A program made the position numbers and the translations under genes. From positions 1-13,009 of the forward strand of contig UQPI01000059.1 of assembly GCA_900542945.1 (NCBI GenBank): 13,009 nt of DNA. The letters are read 5' to 3'. This document shows, piece after piece, positions 1 to 7,531 of this stretch. How positions within the stretch are numbered: the stretch's first letter is position 1; every line of letters begins with the position of its first letter. Source of the stretch: an uncultured Collinsella sp. (GTDB lineage Bacteria; Actinomycetota; Coriobacteriia; Coriobacteriales; Coriobacteriaceae). The notes below the pieces were generated by a model, which did no database searches, had not been told where the DNA came from, and saw nothing but the letters and a program-made list of their open reading frames with translations.

Positions 1-646
1 CCAGCTTCTGCAGCAGCGCAACCTCGGCGGCGGGATCTTCGGACTTAAAAACGGCGGAGCCGGCTACGAGCACGTTGGCGCCGGCCTTGACGACCTCGGC
101 GATGTTCTTGGAAGAAATACCGCCATCGACCTCGATCAGGGGCGACACGCTGTGACGCTCACACATGGCCGTAAGCTCGTGCAGCTTAGGCAGCGTGCCC
201 GGGATAAAGCTCTGGCCGCCAAAGCCCGGGTTCACACTCATGAGCAGCACCATATCGACGACGTCGATGATGCTCTCGAGCACGCACACGGGGGTGGCGG
301 GGTTGAGCACCACGCCGGCCTTGACGCCGTGCTGCTGCAGATGCGTGAGCGTGCGGTGCAGGTGCGTGGAAGCCTCGTAGTGCACGGTGATCATGTCGGC
401 ACCGGCGTCGGCGTACCAATCGACCGTCTCGTCGGGGTTCGACACCATCAGGTGCGCGTCGACCGGCACGTCGGTGGAGCGCTTGACGGCCTTGAGGATG
501 TCAACGCCAAAGGTGAGGTTGCCGGTAAAGTGGCCGTCCATTACGTCGAAGTGCACGTAGTCGGCACCGGCGATCTTGTCGAGTTCGCCCTTGAGGTTGG
601 CCATGTCGGCCGAGAGGACGGACGGAGCGATTTTGATGGAACCCAT
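1..646 (-). CDS. rpe: Ribulose-phosphate 3-epimerase (3' end cut by window edge)
   Basis: Interconverts ribulose 5-phosphate and xylulose 5-phosphate in the pentose phosphate pathway (cytosolic TIM barrel). The first 215 residues are visible; family members are about 220 long, so only a few C-terminal residues should be missing. Seen: the N-terminal APSVLSAD motif (residues 7-14), HFDVMDGHF (32-40) carrying metal ligand H32 and catalytic D34, AHLMV with H65, the phosphate-loop motif NPGFGGQ (139-145), and EVDGGI with the second catalytic aspartate D174. All expected metal and acid/base residues are present, so it looks active. The ATG is fixed by an AGAAAGG ribosome site 8 bases upstream and by the family N-terminus. 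It follows gpsA after 18 bases and is the last gene visible in the run; its true stop lies outside the window. Confidence 0.96.
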   Translation of the reverse strand, partial: MGSIKIAPSVLSADMANLKGELDKIAGADYVHFDVMDGHFTGNLTFGVDILKAVKRSTDVPVDAHLMVSNPDETVDWYADAGADMITVHYEASTHLHRTLTHLQQHGVKAGVVLNPATPVCVLESIIDVVDMVLLMSVNPGFGGQSFIPGTLPKLHELTAMCERHSVSPLIEVDGGISSKNIAEVVKAGANVLVAGSAVFKSEDPAAEVALLQKL

Positions 647-664
647 GGTAGTAGCCTTTCTGCG

Positions 665-1672
665 TTAGTCGGCGAGTCCGTAGAACTCTTGAGAGGGGAC
701 GCGGTCGGTGAGAATCTCGAGCGCCCTATCCAAAGTAACACCGTTGTAGAGCGTTTGCTCTACGGCAAAGGTGAGCGGAATGTCTACGCCCAGTGAACGG
801 GCAAGCTCGCTGACGCTGCGGGCCGCGACGGCACCCTCGACCACCATATGCGTGCGCGCCTGGTACTCGTCGAGCGACACACCATGAGCGAACTCGTAGC
901 CAAAGGTGCGGTTGCGCGAATGCTCCGAAGTGCAGGTGGCGATAAGGTCGCCCATTCCGGCAAGCCCCATGCAGGTCATGGCCTGGCCGCCGCGGGCGTG
1001 CACCAGGCGGCTGATTTCGGCCAGACCGCGCGTCATGATGAGGGCGAGCGTGTTATCGCCCGCGCCCGAGCCGGCGGAGATGCCGCACACGATGGCGATA
1101 ACGTTTTTCATGGCGCCGCAGACCTCGACGCCCGTCATGTCCTGCGAAAGATAGATGCGGAAGGCCGTGGATAGAAGCAGGTCCTTAAAGGTCTCCCCTA
1201 TCTGAGGGTCTTCGCTGGCGATGACGGCGGCCGAAAGCCCGCCGCGGCAGATTTCCTCGGCATGGTTGGGGCCCGAGAGCGCCGCCACGCGCGCCTCGTT
1301 GCCGATCTCGCTGGCGATGACCTCGCTCATGAGTAGGCCGGACTCGGGCTCAATGCCCTTGGTGAGGCACAGCACCGGGGTGTCGGCGGCGATAAAGGGC
1401 GCGGCCTGGTGGCACACGCTGCGAAGGTGCGTGGACGGCACGGCAAAGATGATGGCCTCGACGCCGTCGAGCGCCTGGGCCAAGTCCGTCGTGGCGACAA
1501 CGTTTTCCGGCAGCACGTAGTCCACCAGATAGCGGGGATTACGGTGCTCGCCGTTAATGCCGGCGGCCGTCTGCTCGCTGTGGGCCCACATGGTCACGCG
1601 CTCGGCGCGCGCGGCGGCAAGGCCGGCGACAGCGGTTCCCCAGGAGCCGGAGCCAATCAGCGCAACATTCAT
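665..1672 (-). CDS. gpsA: NAD(P)+-dependent glycerol-3-phosphate dehydrogenase
   Basis: Makes sn-glycerol 3-phosphate from dihydroxyacetone phosphate, the backbone donor for phospholipids. It is 335 residues, the usual family length. The N-terminus opens with the Rossmann dinucleotide loop GSGSWGTA (residues 7-14). Further family marks are LTKGIEP with K105, SGPNHAEEI (133-141), the catalytic lysine in GAMKNV (K189), GAGDNT (203-208), RGLAEI (215-220), GMGDL (239-243) and SRNRTFG (252-258). The ATG lies 9 bases after the plsY stop, and the ribosome site TAGGAGAG includes that TAG stop, so the two are probably translationally coupled. The neighbour PlsY consumes its product. Nothing in the sequence suggests loss of function. 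Confidence 0.97.
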   Translation of the reverse strand: MNVALIGSGSWGTAVAGLAAARAERVTMWAHSEQTAAGINGEHRNPRYLVDYVLPENVVATTDLAQALDGVEAIIFAVPSTHLRSVCHQAAPFIAADTPVLCLTKGIEPESGLLMSEVIASEIGNEARVAALSGPNHAEEICRGGLSAAVIASEDPQIGETFKDLLLSTAFRIYLSQDMTGVEVCGAMKNVIAIVCGISAGSGAGDNTLALIMTRGLAEISRLVHARGGQAMTCMGLAGMGDLIATCTSEHSRNRTFGYEFAHGVSLDEYQARTHMVVEGAVAARSVSELARSLGVDIPLTFAVEQTLYNGVTLDRALEILTDRVPSQEFYGLAD

Positions 1673-1681
1673 GACTCTCTC

Positions 1682-2365
1682 CTACTTATCGTCGGGCTCG
1701 GTGACGCGCTTGGTAAACGAGAGCTTGGACTCCTTACCGGCCATGAGCTTTTGGATATTCGAGCGATGGGCCCACACCACGGTGATGCCGATCATCGCCA
1801 TGCAAAACTTGAGACCCAGGCTGCTGTACGGAAAGACCGCACAAGCGGCGATGGGAAGACCGATGGCGGCGGCAAGCGAGCCCACCGACACGTACTTGGT
1901 GATGGCAACGGCTACGATAAACATGCCCAGCAGCGACAGGCCAATGGGCCAGTACCAGGCAAGAATCACGCCCAGGCCCACGGCGATACCCTTGCCGCCA
2001 TGGAAGTTGAGATAGGGAGAAAAGATGTGTCCCCACACGGCAGCGAGGCAAATGACGCCGAGCATCCAGTCGCCGGGGGCTCCAGGTGCCATGATGTTCG
2101 GCGGAAAACCATAGCCCAGATCGGCAATGAGCGGACGCGCGATAAGGACGCAGATGGCGCCCTTAAGGCAGTCGAGCAGCAGCGTGAGCGCGGCCACCTT
2201 GGGGCCGGCCACGCGCAGGGCGTTGGTGGTGCCGATGTTGCCGGAGCCCGCCTTGCGAATGTCCGTGTGGTTGAACACGCGGCCCAGGATCAGGCCAAAC
2301 GGAATCGCTCCGATAAAGAACGAGACCACGGCGCAGATGGCGGTCAGCAGGATCGGATTAAGCAT
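1682..2365 (-). CDS. plsY: Acyl-phosphate:glycerol-3-phosphate acyltransferase PlsY
   Basis: Integral membrane enzyme that transfers an acyl group from acyl-phosphate to position 1 of glycerol 3-phosphate, giving lysophosphatidate. It is 227 residues with multiple hydrophobic segments starting directly at the N-terminus. All three PlsY signature regions are visible: GSGNIGTTNALR (40-51), GHIFSP followed by HGGKGIAVG (112-130), and HRSNIQKLMAGKE (200-212). The chosen ATG overlaps the der stop by 8 bases and has a GAAGGAGC ribosome site 6 bases upstream; a longer in-frame reading would add 33 residues that are only der read in another frame. It sits between der and gpsA, as in many Firmicutes. 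No plsX, the source of its acyl-phosphate substrate, is in the window. Confidence 0.96.
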   Translation of the reverse strand: MLNPILLTAICAVVSFFIGAIPFGLILGRVFNHTDIRKAGSGNIGTTNALRVAGPKVAALTLLLDCLKGAICVLIARPLIADLGYGFPPNIMAPGAPGDWMLGVICLAAVWGHIFSPYLNFHGGKGIAVGLGVILAWYWPIGLSLLGMFIVAVAITKYVSVGSLAAAIGLPIAACAVFPYSSLGLKFCMAMIGITVVWAHRSNIQKLMAGKESKLSFTKRVTEPDDK

Positions 2366-3692
2366 CCTTTTGCTCCTTCTTCCTAAAGAAGAGTCGAATG
2401 GGCGTACCGGCAAAGTCGAAGGTCGAGCGCATGCGGTTTTCCACGTAGCGCTGGTAGGTGTCATTGACCAGGTCGCTGTGGTTGACGAAGAACGTGAACG
2501 TCGGCGGGTTGACGCCCGTCTGGGTCACGTAGTGCATGCGCAGGCGGCGCTTGCCGTCCACCACGGTGTGGCCAAACTCGCGCAGGTCGGTGAGGAACGT
2601 GTTGAGGCGCGAGGTGCTGATCTTTTGCGAGCGCGTCTTTTCGGCCGCGTCGACCATCGCCCAGATCTTCTCGACGCTGCGGCCAGTGAGGGCCGAGATG
2701 CGCAGGTACTGGGCCCAAGGAGCCATGACGCCCAGACGGCGGTCGACGGTCTCCATGCAGGCCTCGCGCTTGCGGTCGTCGTCGAGCAGGTCCCACTTGT
2801 TGAGCAGCACCACGATGGCGCAGCCGCGCTCAATGGCCAAGCCCATGACTTTCTGGTCCTGCTCGGTTACGCCCACGGAGGCGTCGACGACGAGCAGCGC
2901 CACGTCGGCGCGGTCGATGGCACGCAGGCCGCGGACCATGGAGTAGTACTCGATGTTCTCGTACACGGTGCTCTTCTTGCGAATGCCCGCGGTGTCGACC
3001 ATGCGGTAGTGCTTGCCGTCGCGCTCGACGACGGTATCGATGGCGTCGCGCGTGGTGCCGGCAATGTTGGACACGATGGAGCGGTCGGCGCCCAGAATGC
3101 GGTTGAACAGCGAAGACTTACCGGCATTGGGGCGGCCGATGATGGCGACGTTCAGCGCGTCGGGGAACTCGTCGGCGACCTCGTCCTCTTCCTCGGGGAG
3201 CAGGGCCACGATATCGTCGAGCAGGTCGCCCGTGCCATGGCCGTGTAGGGCCGAGAGCGGCGTGGGCTCACCGATGCCGAGCGAATAGAACTCCCAGATG
3301 TTGTCGTTCTCGCGATCGGGGTTATCGAGCTTATTCACCAGCAGAAAGACCGGCTTGTCGGAGCGCTTGAGCATGCGGGCGACCGACTCGTCCTCCTCGG
3401 TGACACCGGTGCGGCCGTCGACCACAAACAGAATGACGGCAGCTTCCTCGGCGGCGGCAAGGGCCTGGTCACGGATGGACGTGGCAAAGACGTCGTCGCT
3501 CTTGAGCGGCTCGATGCCGCCCGTGTCGACGATGGTGAACTCGCGGCCGTTCCAATCGGCCGTGTGGTACGAGCGGTCGCGCGTGACGCCGCGGGACTCA
3601 TGGACGATGGCGTCCGAGGTCTGGGCCAGGCGGTTAACGAGCGTGGACTTGCCCACGTTGGGGCGTCCGACGACGGCGACGATAGGTTTCAT
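2358..3692 (-). CDS. der: Ribosome biogenesis GTPase Der (EngA)
   Basis: Double-GTPase needed for maturation of the large ribosomal subunit. It has 444 residues, the typical length. GTPase domain 1 shows GRPNVGKS (9-16), DTGG (56-59) and NKLD (120-123); domain 2 shows GRPNAGKS (186-193), DTAG (233-236) and NKWD (298-301). An acidic linker (about 166-178, rich in Glu and Asp) joins them. The C-terminal KH-like domain (about 360-444) includes the family pattern of YVTQTGVNPPTF and YQRYVENRMR. The start MKPIVAVVG is chosen because it matches the family N-terminus and has AAAGGAGA 4 bases upstream, overlapping the stop of the radical-SAM gene; the longer open frame upstream codes for a non-Der leader. 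It is 10 bases after the radical-SAM/DUF512 gene and overlaps plsY. Confidence 0.98.
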   Translation of the reverse strand: MKPIVAVVGRPNVGKSTLVNRLAQTSDAIVHESRGVTRDRSYHTADWNGREFTIVDTGGIEPLKSDDVFATSIRDQALAAAEEAAVILFVVDGRTGVTEEDESVARMLKRSDKPVFLLVNKLDNPDRENDNIWEFYSLGIGEPTPLSALHGHGTGDLLDDIVALLPEEEDEVADEFPDALNVAIIGRPNAGKSSLFNRILGADRSIVSNIAGTTRDAIDTVVERDGKHYRMVDTAGIRKKSTVYENIEYYSMVRGLRAIDRADVALLVVDASVGVTEQDQKVMGLAIERGCAIVVLLNKWDLLDDDRKREACMETVDRRLGVMAPWAQYLRISALTGRSVEKIWAMVDAAEKTRSQKISTSRLNTFLTDLREFGHTVVDGKRRLRMHYVTQTGVNPPTFTFFVNHSDLVNDTYQRYVENRMRSTFDFAGTPIRLFFRKKEQKDA

Positions 3693-3702
3693 CTGCTCTC
3701 CT

Positions 3703-5145
3703 TTAATGGGTAGGGTCAGCGGAATTAGTAGAGTCGGCAGGCACAATGCCAAGGATGTGCTCCAGGGTATCGAGCAGCTCATGCGGCATGGTCGACACCA
3801 CATGAACCTCGGCGCCGCGACTGGTAAGGCTTGCGAGTAAATCGTCACGATGATACTCGTCAAGCGTCATGCCGTCAGCGTTGAACATGAGCTTAGGCAC
3901 AAAGAGCATAACCCCCGACAGGTCTTGCGGCAGCTGCTCCAGGATATCGCTCGCGACGATGAGGCCGGTCACGTCCACGTTGCCGCCAAAGTAGCGGTTC
4001 TTGATGGCCGTGACGGAGCCGGCAAGGCCGTGCGGCGATTCCACAAAGCGCGCGACCGTATCGCGCGCACTGGCGCCCGAGAGGCACAGCAAGCGCTGGC
4101 CACGGGCGGCGATTCCCTCGCGAACGCGGGTCAGGCGATCGGCATCGGCGGCGAGCACGTTGTCGGTCTCGTCCAGATAGGAGCGGATCATGCCGATGCC
4201 GTCATAGTACTGCGGGTAGCCGTCGTAAAAGTCTGCCTCGGGCGGCTCGATGCCGGCGTCCAGATAGAACTCGTCGCTCATCTGGAAGGTATGGCGGCCA
4301 AAACGCTCGTACGCGCGGTCCTGGAAGGGTCGGATCATGGCAATGGTTTCGCGCGCGAGCTCGGGCTTATCGCTGTAGGACCAGCTAAAACGGTTTTGGT
4401 GCTTGGTAAAGCCGAGCGGCACGATGCCCAGGCTGGTGATCTGCTCATGTTCCTCGCAGTAGCGCAGGGTCTTTTCCAGCTCCTCGCCGTCGTTCATGCC
4501 GGGGCACAACACGATCTGCGCGTGAATCTCGATGCCGGCTGCCATGATGGCCTCGAGCACGTCCATGCCGCGCTGGGCGTTGCGGCCCATCATGCGGCGG
4601 CGAATATCGGGGCTCACGGCGTGGACCGACACGTTCATCGGACTCATGTTGCGGTCGATGACGTTTTGCACGTCCTCGTCGGAAAGGTTCGTGAGCGTGA
4701 CAAAGTTGCCCTGTAAAAAGCTCAGGCGATAGTCGTCGTCGCGAATATAGAGCGTGGAGCGGCCGCCCTTGGGCAACATGGTCATAAAACAGAACACGCA
4801 GGCGTTAACGCAGGTACGCATGCCGTCAAAGATGGGGCCATCGAACTCTAGGCCCCAGTCCTCGCCGGGAAAGCGATCGAGCTCAACAGGGGTGACGGCG
4901 CCGTCGCGCGGGTCGAAAACCTCCAACTCGACGGTGTCGTCGTCGGCTTCCCAGAGCCATACGATCATATCGGTCAGCTGCTCGCCGTTGACTGTGAGCA
5001 CGCGCATGCCCGGCTCGATACCCACATCCCATGCGGGCGATTCGGGGCGCACGTTCTTAACGAGCGCGCCCTCACCCGGCTCGGGGTCGCGGCTGCGCCC
5101 GTAATCGGCCACCTCGGCGGCGTATGCGGGTACGGTCTGGTCCAT
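3703..5145 (-). CDS. PDZ / radical-SAM / DUF512 protein of unknown function
   Basis: A 480-residue member of a conserved family with three parts: an N-terminal PDZ-like domain (about 24-90, with the SPAWDVGIEPGMRVLTVNG segment), a radical-SAM core holding the cluster motif CVNACVFC (C112, C116, C119; CX3CX2C), and a C-terminal DUF512 region (about 290-470, with NRYFGGNVDVTGL and the FNADGMTLDEY segment). The family segment DDDYRLSFLQGNF (136-148) follows the cysteines. All three cluster ligands are intact, so a [4Fe-4S] radical-SAM reaction is expected, but I know of no established substrate. The ATG is 2 bases after the ispH stop. An AAGGAG lies 14 bases upstream, longer than ideal, so re-initiation after ispH is likely. 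A TTG four codons upstream is possible but sits too near that site. Adjacency to der is common in Firmicutes and suggests a link to ribosome assembly or RNA modification; that is inference. Confidence 0.93.
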   Translation of the reverse strand: MDQTVPAYAAEVADYGRSRDPEPGEGALVKNVRPESPAWDVGIEPGMRVLTVNGEQLTDMIVWLWEADDDTVELEVFDPRDGAVTPVELDRFPGEDWGLEFDGPIFDGMRTCVNACVFCFMTMLPKGGRSTLYIRDDDYRLSFLQGNFVTLTNLSDEDVQNVIDRNMSPMNVSVHAVSPDIRRRMMGRNAQRGMDVLEAIMAAGIEIHAQIVLCPGMNDGEELEKTLRYCEEHEQITSLGIVPLGFTKHQNRFSWSYSDKPELARETIAMIRPFQDRAYERFGRHTFQMSDEFYLDAGIEPPEADFYDGYPQYYDGIGMIRSYLDETDNVLAADADRLTRVREGIAARGQRLLCLSGASARDTVARFVESPHGLAGSVTAIKNRYFGGNVDVTGLIVASDILEQLPQDLSGVMLFVPKLMFNADGMTLDEYHRDDLLASLTSRGAEVHVVSTMPHELLDTLEHILGIVPADSTNSADPTH

Positions 5146-5147
5146 GG

Positions 5148-6044
5148 TTAGCGGCAAAGCTCCTTGATGCGCGCAACGGCGCGTTCGATGTGTTCTTGCG
5201 GGGTAGAGGCTCCGGCAGTGATGCCGATGTGGCGCGCGTTGGCAAACCATGCGGCCTCAAGCTCGGAAGCTTCCTCGATGTGGTGCGTGTGCTCGCAGGC
5301 ATCGGCACAAATCTGCGCCAGGCGGCGCGTGTTGCCCGAATTTTTGCCGCCTACGACGACCATGCAATCACAGCGGTTGGCGAGGGTTGCGGCTGCCTGC
5401 TGGCGCTCGCTCGTGGCTGCGCAAATGGTGTTGATCACGCGCAGTTCCTGCACGCGTGGGGTGATGGAGGCCACAACCTCGGCCAGGTTCTGCGCGGTCT
5501 GGGTGGTCTGCACAACCAGACCCACCTTGCCCTTGAGCGACAGCTCGTCGGCGTCGGCGGCACAGCTCACGACCTGAGCGTTATCGCCGGCGTGGCCCAG
5601 AATGCCCTCGACCTCGGGGTGGCCCGGCTCGCCCACGACAATCACGCGGTAGCCCTCGCGCACCAGGCGCTCGGCCGCCACGTGGACTTTCTTCACGTAG
5701 GGGCAGGTGGCGTCGACCACGTAGAGACCACGCTCGCGTGCGGCATCGATCACCTGCGGCACCACGCCGTGCGCGCGGATGATCACGGTGCCCGCTGCGG
5801 CGTCGTCCAAGGTATCGGCCAGACCAACGCCTGCCTCGGCGAGCTCGCGTACCACAATGGGGTTATGGATGAGCGGGCCCAGTGTGTGGACCTGAGTGCT
5901 CTCGTCTGCCTGCGGCGCGGCGGCCAGCGCCATGTCGAGCGCGCGCTGTACGCCGTAGCAGGTGCCCGCGTGGGCAGCGATTTCTATGGTGGGGACGACC
6001 TCCTCAGCGGCGGTCGCGGCAGTATTCATGACGTTCTCACACAT
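5148..6044 (-). CDS. ispH: 4-hydroxy-3-methylbut-2-enyl diphosphate reductase IspH
   Basis: Last step of the MEP pathway, reducing HMBPP to IPP and DMAPP with an iron-sulfur cluster. It has 298 residues. The three cluster cysteines are present: C29 in GTCYGVQRA, C114 in DATCPYVKKVH, and C208 in NTICAATSERQ. Substrate-site residues are also visible: H60 in LIHN, H92 in RAHGV, H142 and the proton-relay glutamate E144 in GHPEVEG, the TTQT stretch (180-183), and the GGKNSGNT and GASTP motifs. The first motif reads GTC where many homologues have GFC. The ATG at 6044 (2 bases after plsC) is chosen over one five codons further in; neither has a strong ribosome site (only CAGG), so coupling to plsC is likely. 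In many clostridia IspH is fused to or followed by ribosomal protein S1; here it is not. Confidence 0.96.
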   Translation of the reverse strand: MCENVMNTAATAAEEVVPTIEIAAHAGTCYGVQRALDMALAAAPQADESTQVHTLGPLIHNPIVVRELAEAGVGLADTLDDAAAGTVIIRAHGVVPQVIDAARERGLYVVDATCPYVKKVHVAAERLVREGYRVIVVGEPGHPEVEGILGHAGDNAQVVSCAADADELSLKGKVGLVVQTTQTAQNLAEVVASITPRVQELRVINTICAATSERQQAAATLANRCDCMVVVGGKNSGNTRRLAQICADACEHTHHIEEASELEAAWFANARHIGITAGASTPQEHIERAVARIKELCR

Positions 6045-6046
6045 GG

Positions 6047-6775
6047 CTAGAACCTGCCCGGATGCTCGTCGCACAGCTCGTCGCGCATGGCGTAGACGCG
6101 GTTCATGGCCTCGGACTCAAACCATGCCAGGCGCTCCTTGCGCTTAAGCTCGGCCGGAGCGTCGGATAGCGAGATGGCCTTGCCGGCGCGGATCCAGCAC
6201 TTTTTGGGGCGCATGAGCTTTTTGCCTTTGGGCGTGATATCGGACCAGCCACAAATGGCGAGTGGATTGACGGGAGCCTTGCCCATCTGGGCGATGAGCG
6301 CAAAACCGCCGTGGACCTCGGGCTTGATCTCGCGCGAGCGGATGCGCGTGCCCTCGGGGAAGATCAGGACGTCCTCGCCGCGCTGCAGCGCATGCTGGGC
6401 GGCGCGCAGGCACTTCATATCGGCAGTACCGCGCTCTACGGGGATGCCGCCCACGCGGCTAAAGGCCCAGCGTACAATCTTGCTCTTCGCGAACTCGGAC
6501 TTAAAGATGGGGCGGATGCGGCGGCCGCCAAAGAACAGCGCCGTCTCCACGGCCAAGAGCTCGGCCATCGAGGTGTGGTTGCAGATGACCACGCTACCGC
6601 GACCTTCCTGGCGCTCAAACAGCAGGTCGGCGTCCTCGACCTTCCAGCGCCACATGAGCTTGGAGAAGGCCCATAGAATAGCCATGACCACCACGACGAC
6701 GGCGCGGATGAGCGCAGGGAACTCGGCGTAGGGGGCGTTGTAGTAATCCTCGGGCGTCTGCTTAAACAGGCGCAT
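6047..6775 (-). CDS. plsC: 1-acyl-glycerol-3-phosphate acyltransferase family protein (PlsC-like, HX4E)
   Basis: Predicted to acylate lysophosphatidate to phosphatidate at the membrane. It has 242 residues, with one hydrophobic segment near the N-terminus (about 21-41). Acyltransferase blocks are in the usual order: NHTSMAE (66-72), GGIPVERG (109-116), FPEGTR (139-144) and VNPLAI (169-174). The catalytic block is unusual: the canonical HX4D reads H67-X4-E72. The change is in clean frame (codon GAG). Glutamate at this position is known in the related lipid A acyltransferases such as LpxL, so activity is plausible. The start has a near-perfect AAAGGAGGT site 5 bases upstream, lying within the end of cmk. 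The position between cmk and ispH is familiar from Firmicutes. Exact acyl acceptor is uncertain because of the variant motif. Confidence 0.88.
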   Translation of the reverse strand: MRLFKQTPEDYYNAPYAEFPALIRAVVVVVMAILWAFSKLMWRWKVEDADLLFERQEGRGSVVICNHTSMAELLAVETALFFGGRRIRPIFKSEFAKSKIVRWAFSRVGGIPVERGTADMKCLRAAQHALQRGEDVLIFPEGTRIRSREIKPEVHGGFALIAQMGKAPVNPLAICGWSDITPKGKKLMRPKKCWIRAGKAISLSDAPAELKRKERLAWFESEAMNRVYAMRDELCDEHPGRF

Positions 6776-6778
6776 GAG

Positions 6779-7465
6779 TTACCTCCTTTGGTTGATGAGG
6801 TCCTCGATAATGCGTACGACCTCGTCGATGGTGTGGGCGGTGGAGTCGACGTGCACGGCGTCCTCGGCGGGCACGAGCGGTGCGACCTCGCGGCTGCTGT
6901 CGAGCTTGTCGCGCTGCTTGAGGGCGTCGAGGGTCTCATCGACCTCGGCCTCGAGCTGCTCGGCAGTAAGCGGCTGGGCGTCGTTTTGGTGGCGCTGCAG
7001 CACGCGGCGGCGGGCGCGCTCACGCGGGTCGGCGGTCAGGAAGACCTTGACCTGCGCGTTGGGGAACACGACGGTGCCGATGTCGCGACCCTCGGCGACG
7101 ATATCGCGGTCCTCGGCGGCGCGGCGCTGGTGGATGAGCATGGCGGCGCGTACGCCCGGGTAGGCCGAGACCTTGGACACGTTGGCGTCCACCTGCGGGG
7201 TGCGGATGGCAGCCGATGCGTCCTTGCCGTCGATGGTCAGGCGCGTGTCCTCGCCGGTGCCGTTGGTAAAGCGAATCTCGATCTGCTCGGCGAGGGCATC
7301 GATGGCAGCCTCGTCGTCCAGGTCGATTCCGCGGTCGAGCGCGGCGAAGGTGACGGCGCGATACATGGCGCCCGTGTCGAGCTTGTTAAAGCCCAGCTGG
7401 CGGGCAATCTCCTTGGCGATAGTGGACTTGCCGGAACCGGCGGGGCCGTCGATGGCGACGATCAT
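6779..7465 (-). CDS. cmk: Cytidylate kinase
   Basis: Phosphorylates CMP and dCMP with ATP, feeding nucleotide pools and recycling CMP released by phospholipid synthesis. It has 228 residues, normal for the family. The P-loop GPAGSGKS is at residues 7-14, the CMP-binding LDTGAMYRA at 29-37, GRDIGTVVFP at 126-135, the arginine-rich LID around 148-154, and the closing RDKLDSSREVAPL at 185-197. The ATG giving MIVAIDGPAG is chosen because AAAGGAAG lies 6 bases upstream and because it matches the family; an in-frame ATG 16 codons upstream has no ribosome site and adds a non-family leader. It is separated from rluB by 66 bases and from plsC by 3. Confidence 0.96.
   Translation of the reverse strand: MIVAIDGPAGSGKSTIAKEIARQLGFNKLDTGAMYRAVTFAALDRGIDLDDEAAIDALAEQIEIRFTNGTGEDTRLTIDGKDASAAIRTPQVDANVSKVSAYPGVRAAMLIHQRRAAEDRDIVAEGRDIGTVVFPNAQVKVFLTADPRERARRRVLQRHQNDAQPLTAEQLEAEVDETLDALKQRDKLDSSREVAPLVPAEDAVHVDSTAHTIDEVVRIIEDLINQRR
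6781..6789 (-). promoter_or_regulatory. Near-consensus Shine-Dalgarno site of plsC
   Basis: AAAGGAGGT on the minus strand, 5 bases before the plsC ATG and embedded in the last codons and stop of cmk. With the same sequence before scpA it is the strongest ribosome site in the window and suggests plsC is translated efficiently in its own right. Confidence 0.85.
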
Positions 7466-7531
7466 GCAATGCTTCCTTTCGGTTGTTGACGTGCTGGTAT
7501 GGTTCGCGGGCATTGGGGCGCGGCGAATTGC
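7466..7531. other. 66-base gap between rluB and cmk
   Basis: One of two gaps in the block larger than 20 bases. It holds the cmk ribosome site (AAAGGAAG at 7472-7479). I see no inverted repeat followed by a T-run that would mark a terminator, and no convincing -35/-10 pair for a promoter, so read-through from rluB into cmk is the simplest view. Confidence 0.6.

Noticed and set aside
1409..2386. Plus-strand open frame of 325 codons opposite gpsA and plsY
   Set aside because: Antisense shadow of two clear genes; rich in Gly, His, Asp and Arg as expected from reverse-complemented GC-rich codons.
2127..3248. Plus-strand open frame of 373 codons opposite plsY and der
   Set aside because: Shadow of der, which has all GTPase motifs; the translated product is low-complexity and matches no family I know.
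3693..3863. N-terminal extension of Der by about 57 residues
   Set aside because: The open frame continues upstream but lies within the end of the radical-SAM gene, does not resemble Der, and the internal ATG has the ribosome site and family N-terminus.
5124..6050. Plus-strand open frame of 308 codons opposite ispH
   Set aside because: Lies opposite a fully motif-supported ispH and shows no domain of its own.
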